This document shows positions 61,521 to 64,000 of a DNA stretch of 64,000 nucleotides, piece after piece. Within the stretch, counting starts at the first letter, position 1; the number at the start of each line of letters is the position of its first letter. The notes under the pieces were generated by a model, which had not been told where the DNA came from, ran no database searches, and saw only the letters and a list, made by a program, of their open reading frames with translations. The stretch spans positions 1 to 64,000 of the forward strand of contig NZ_JBNAGH010000007.1 in the NCBI RefSeq assembly GCF_049801095.1, read 5' to 3'. The position numbers were made by a program, and so were the translations under genes. This DNA is from Dinoroseobacter sp049801095 (GTDB taxonomy: Bacteria; Pseudomonadota; Alphaproteobacteria; Rhodobacterales; Rhodobacteraceae).

Positions 61521-62141
61521 ATGAACGCGCGTGAAAAAAAGTCCCCGGGCGATCGCCGGGGGGGGATCATCGCAACTGCGACCGAGATGTTCGTGAAGAA
61601 CGGCTATGCGGGCACGTCCATGGCCCAACTCGCCAAGGCCTGTGGTATTCAGAAGGCGAGCTTTTACCACCATTTCGCGAGCAAGGATGACCTCTTCATC
61701 GCTTGTGTTACCGAGGGCTATGCAGATGCGGTGAATGTGCTGATCGAACTGCGCGCGGACGCCTCCTTGAGCGATCCGGAGAAGATCGAGCGAGCGATCC
61801 GGAGCCTTTACGAGACCATCGTGGTCTCCCCCACGGGGCGCCTGTCGCCGCTGGTGGCCGAGGTCTCACGGACCATGCCATCCGTCGCAAAGGGTTTTCA
61901 CCGCGACTACATCGCCCATCAGAGGTCAGCGCTGGCGGATCTTGTGCGCGACGGCGTCGAAAGCGGATCCTTTAAGGCGCAAGACTTTGATATCTTTCAC
62001 CATCTGGTCTTTGGTCCGATCGTGACCCTCTCGCTCTCGCGAGAGATGTTTGCGGATTTCGACGATTTGGATGACCATTTCCCGGTGCAGAAGCTCTGCG
62101 AGGGTCATCTCGCCTCGATCATGGATCTGCTGGCGCCTTGA
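61521..62141 (+). CDS. TetR/AcrR-family regulator of the RND operon
   Basis: A 206-residue repressor. The helix-turn-helix (about 15-60) includes YAGTSMAQLAKACGIQKASFYHHFASKDDL. The C-terminal portion is a helical ligand-binding domain. Its gene faces away from the RND/LolA-like/barrel operon across 186 bp that contain the tandem operator, so that operon is the probable target. The ligand is unknown, but lipid-like molecules are plausible given the operon's content. Confidence 0.92.
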   Translation: MNAREKKSPGDRRGGIIATATEMFVKNGYAGTSMAQLAKACGIQKASFYHHFASKDDLFIACVTEGYADAVNVLIELRADASLSDPEKIERAIRSLYETIVVSPTGRLSPLVAEVSRTMPSVAKGFHRDYIAHQRSALADLVRDGVESGSFKAQDFDIFHHLVFGPIVTLSLSREMFADFDDLDDHFPVQKLCEGHLASIMDLLAP

Positions 62142-62243
62142 GGAGCGTTGGCGCACATCTTGCGGATCTCGCTTGGTGGAAAAGGGACTCAGACAGGACC
62201 TTGGACAGAGCCCGCCAATTGGCGCCAAAACGCGCGCAGATGG

Positions 62244-62320
62244 TGGCGACCCCGGCAGGACTTGAACCTGCAACCTATCCCTTAGGAGGGGATTGCTCTA
62301 TCCAGTTGAGCCACGGGGCC
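62244..62320 (-). tRNA. tRNA-Arg (anticodon CCT)
   Basis: Minus strand, 77 nt with encoded CCA. The acceptor stem GGCCCCG pairs with CGGGGTC (one G-U). The D-arm GCTC...GAGC, anticodon stem ATCCC/GGGAT with loop CTCCTAA (anticodon CCT), and T-arm GCAGG-TTCAAGT-CCTGC all form. The discriminator is G, followed by CCA. It reads AGG codons. It lies between the TetR gene and the DUF2461 gene. Confidence 0.95.
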
Positions 62321-62403
62321 ATCCCTCGTGTCATAGCGGTCAATCGACCAAAGGGGCAAGAGCGCGGCGAGCCGGACAGGCCCGCGCAGTGAAGGGGCAG
62401 GAG

Positions 62404-63069
62404 ATGAGCGAGCCGGACGGGTTTACCCAGATGATCGACAGCGCAGAGCGCTTCTTTGCGGAGCTCGCGCAGAACAACACCCGGGACTGGTTCGAGCCGC
62501 GCAAGGACCACTATGTGGAGGAGATCCGCAAGCCTGCGACCTTTCTGGCTGACATCATGGCGGAGGAGCTTTCCCGGCAGAGCGGACAGGCGCTCAAACC
62601 GAAGCTCTTTCGTATCTATAGGGATGTGCGGTTCTCCAAGGATAAGACGCCCTATAACGCCCATCTGCACATGATCTGGACCGAGGCGGACGGGGATCCG
62701 CTCGCCCCGGCCTATTTCTTTGGGGTGGCGCCGGGGAAGATGGATCTTGGCTTTGGCGTGATCCGGATGGAGGGGGCGGGCCTGACCCGCTACCGTGCTT
62801 TTGTCGATGCCTGGGGTGATCTGCTCTGCGACCGGATGTCCGAGGCGGGCCTGTCCCTGTCCGATTGGGGGCCGGACCCGCTCAAGCGCGTGCCGAAACC
62901 CTATCCGGCGGACCATCCCCATGGGGATCTTCTCAAGCGCAAGTCCCTGATTTTCCACGTGCCCCCGCCGCTGGACTGGCGATCCCACCCGGGCGGTCTG
63001 GTCTCGGCCCTGCGCGGGGCTTTCGGCACTGTCGAGCCCCTGGCAGAACTGCTTCGAAGCCGCCTCTAG
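62404..63069 (+). CDS. DUF2461 (TIGR02453) protein
   Basis: A 221-residue protein of the DUF2461 family, recognised from FFAELAQNNTRDWFEPRKDHY, then FRIYRDVRFSKDKTPYNAHLH and AYFFGVAPGKMDLGFGV. No catalytic role is established for the family. Start at MSEPDGFTQ, preceded by GGGGCAGGAG. It lies just 5' of the tRNA-Arg gene and is followed by the PhnM-like gene. Confidence 0.9.
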   Translation: MSEPDGFTQMIDSAERFFAELAQNNTRDWFEPRKDHYVEEIRKPATFLADIMAEELSRQSGQALKPKLFRIYRDVRFSKDKTPYNAHLHMIWTEADGDPLAPAYFFGVAPGKMDLGFGVIRMEGAGLTRYRAFVDAWGDLLCDRMSEAGLSLSDWGPDPLKRVPKPYPADHPHGDLLKRKSLIFHVPPPLDWRSHPGGLVSALRGAFGTVEPLAELLRSRL

Positions 63070-63142
63070 CCCCGCCTGCCGTCACGCAAGCGATACACAA
63101 GGCTGTTAGGTCGACCCGTAAACAGCGGTTCCGAGCAGCCCG

Positions 63143-64000
63143 ATGACTCAGTTCTTACCCCCTATCCGTTTGGTTGGCGCCGAGGTGCTGCGGGACGGGC
63201 ACATGCAAACGCGCTCCGTGGCGATTGCGGATGGCGTGATCACGAAGGGACCGCTGCCGGAGGTCAATCTGCGCGGATACCTGATCCTGCCCGGGATCAT
63301 CGATCTGGCGGCGCAGCCTCTGCGGCTGGGGATGTCGAAGCCGGAGGCCGCCTTGCGCGGGTTGGACCGGGCGGCGGCGCGCCATGGGGTCACGACCTTG
63401 TGGAGTGCGCAGGACTGGAGCTGGGCCGGGGGCAACGCCGCCCCGCGGGTCGCGATGCAGGTGGCCCGTGCCATGGCGGCCCAGCGGGGGCGGACCGGGA
63501 CAGACCTGCGGATGCGGATGCTTTGCGATGTGCACATGATCGACACGCTGGAACAGGTGCTGGAGACCGTCCGGGCCGAGCGGGTGGATCAGGTGATCTT
63601 CAAGGACGGGCTGAACTCCCTGCTCGCCCAATCCGAACTGCGGCAGGAAGAGATTTGCCGCCAAGCTGCGCTCAACGGCACAAGCCCCGGCGCGCATCTG
63701 GAGGCGTTGCGGGCGTTGGCCAAACGCCACCGGGATGTGCCGCGTTTCCTGTGCCAGCTCGCCGAAGCGTTCGACCGGCGCGGTGTAATCTATGGCTCGC
63801 TGGGGGATCCGGATGGGGAAACCCGCGAGATGTATTCGATGATCGGGGCAAAGCTCTGCCTCAAGCCCAAGGTGCGGGCCGCAGCGGCGCTGGCCCGGGC
63901 TGTGGGGGATCCGGTGGTGCTGGCCGCGCGGGATGTGGCGGGCAAGCCGGCGGGGTCGATTGGTCTCTGCGCCATGAGCGCGATCAAGGCCGGGCAATGC
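63143..64000 (+). CDS. PhnM-like amidohydrolase homologue, degenerate active site, cut by window end
   Basis: An open frame of 286 codons from ATG 63143 (MTQFLPPIRLVGAEVL) that runs off the window end. It resembles PhnM (alpha-D-ribose 1-methylphosphonate 5-triphosphate diphosphatase): an N-terminal composite domain, then the barrel entry LPGIIDLAAQPL. Active PhnM has a metal-binding HxD (His-Gly/Thr-Asp) right after that Leu; here it is Ala-Ala-Gln (56-58). The later GS-H-D-D motif reads YGSLGDPDGE. The protein is probably catalytically dead or altered. The phnG-L lyase genes are not visible, but the window ends here. Confidence 0.7.
   Translation, partial: MTQFLPPIRLVGAEVLRDGHMQTRSVAIADGVITKGPLPEVNLRGYLILPGIIDLAAQPLRLGMSKPEAALRGLDRAAARHGVTTLWSAQDWSWAGGNAAPRVAMQVARAMAAQRGRTGTDLRMRMLCDVHMIDTLEQVLETVRAERVDQVIFKDGLNSLLAQSELRQEEICRQAALNGTSPGAHLEALRALAKRHRDVPRFLCQLAEAFDRRGVIYGSLGDPDGETREMYSMIGAKLCLKPKVRAAAALARAVGDPVVLAARDVAGKPAGSIGLCAMSAIKAGQC

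Noticed and set aside
1..64000. CRISPR array, rRNA operon or toxin-antitoxin locus
   Set aside because: No regularly spaced direct repeats, no rRNA-like sequence and no small two-gene toxin-antitoxin pair was seen in the window.

Overview
The window is high-GC alphaproteobacterial chromosome, almost certainly from the Rhodobacteraceae (Roseobacter group). The evidence is the GANTC methyltransferase CcrM, a CenR-like response regulator, DUF3576, DUF2125, DUF4170 and DUF721/DciA proteins, a free-standing Hint-domain protein, and the order ftsK-(Hint)-lolA-leuS-lptE-holA. Coding density is high and most genes are housekeeping. All calls come from reading the sequence; no database search was run.

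Layout. 1-2.5 kb: an IS91-family element (tyrosine recombinase plus HUH/Y2 transposase) lies directly upstream of the RNase R gene. 2.8-9.3 kb: rnr, a MltB-type lytic transglycosylase, a DM13 protein, a small secreted protein and typA. 9.3-11.3 kb: a GC-palindromic spacer, a membrane-tethered winged-helix protein with a small secreted partner, and a divergent His-rich secreted protein. 11.4-13.3 kb: rnhB and ccrM, with three GANTC sites before ccrM and a strong terminator after it. 13.3-16.5 kb: a TetR-cupin-SDR run converging on alkB. 16.5-24.3 kb: mutY; dciA-dsbA; lpxK-waaA-DUF4170; a cnoX/Lon-like/Trm112 run; xth. 24.6-30 kb: cenR, ribA, a GFA protein, an L,D-transpeptidase, yggS, a major porin and a DUF3576 lipoprotein. 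30-43 kb: STAS-like, HNH and flavoprotein genes, then the minus-strand envelope and replication cluster dapC-like/ftsK/Hint/lolA/leuS/lptE/holA/GST. 43-54.6 kb: amidase, ubiH-like, cysQ-pmbA, DUF2125, SDR-enoyl-CoA hydratase, an SLT lipoprotein, an AEC transporter, hspQ and ggt. 54.7-56.8 kb: an anti-sigma kinase/STAS pair and a thiolase. 57-62.1 kb: an RND (MMPL)/LolA-like/beta-barrel operon with a divergent TetR regulator and a double operator. 62.2-64 kb: tRNA-Arg(CCT), a DUF2461 protein and a PhnM-like protein cut by the window end.

How the genes work together. Envelope biogenesis dominates: LPS (lpxK, waaA, lptE), lipoprotein traffic (lolA), peptidoglycan turnover (MltB-like, YkuD, SLT), porin and ftsK. 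Genome maintenance (mutY, xth, rnhB, holA, dciA, ccrM) and cell-cycle or envelope regulation (ccrM, cenR, ftsK) are also well represented. The least ordinary items are the RND/LolA-like/barrel/TetR operon, the membrane winged-helix protein with a topology opposite to ToxR/CadC, the PhnM-like protein that has lost its metal-binding HxD motif, and the Hint-domain gene set between ftsK and lolA.
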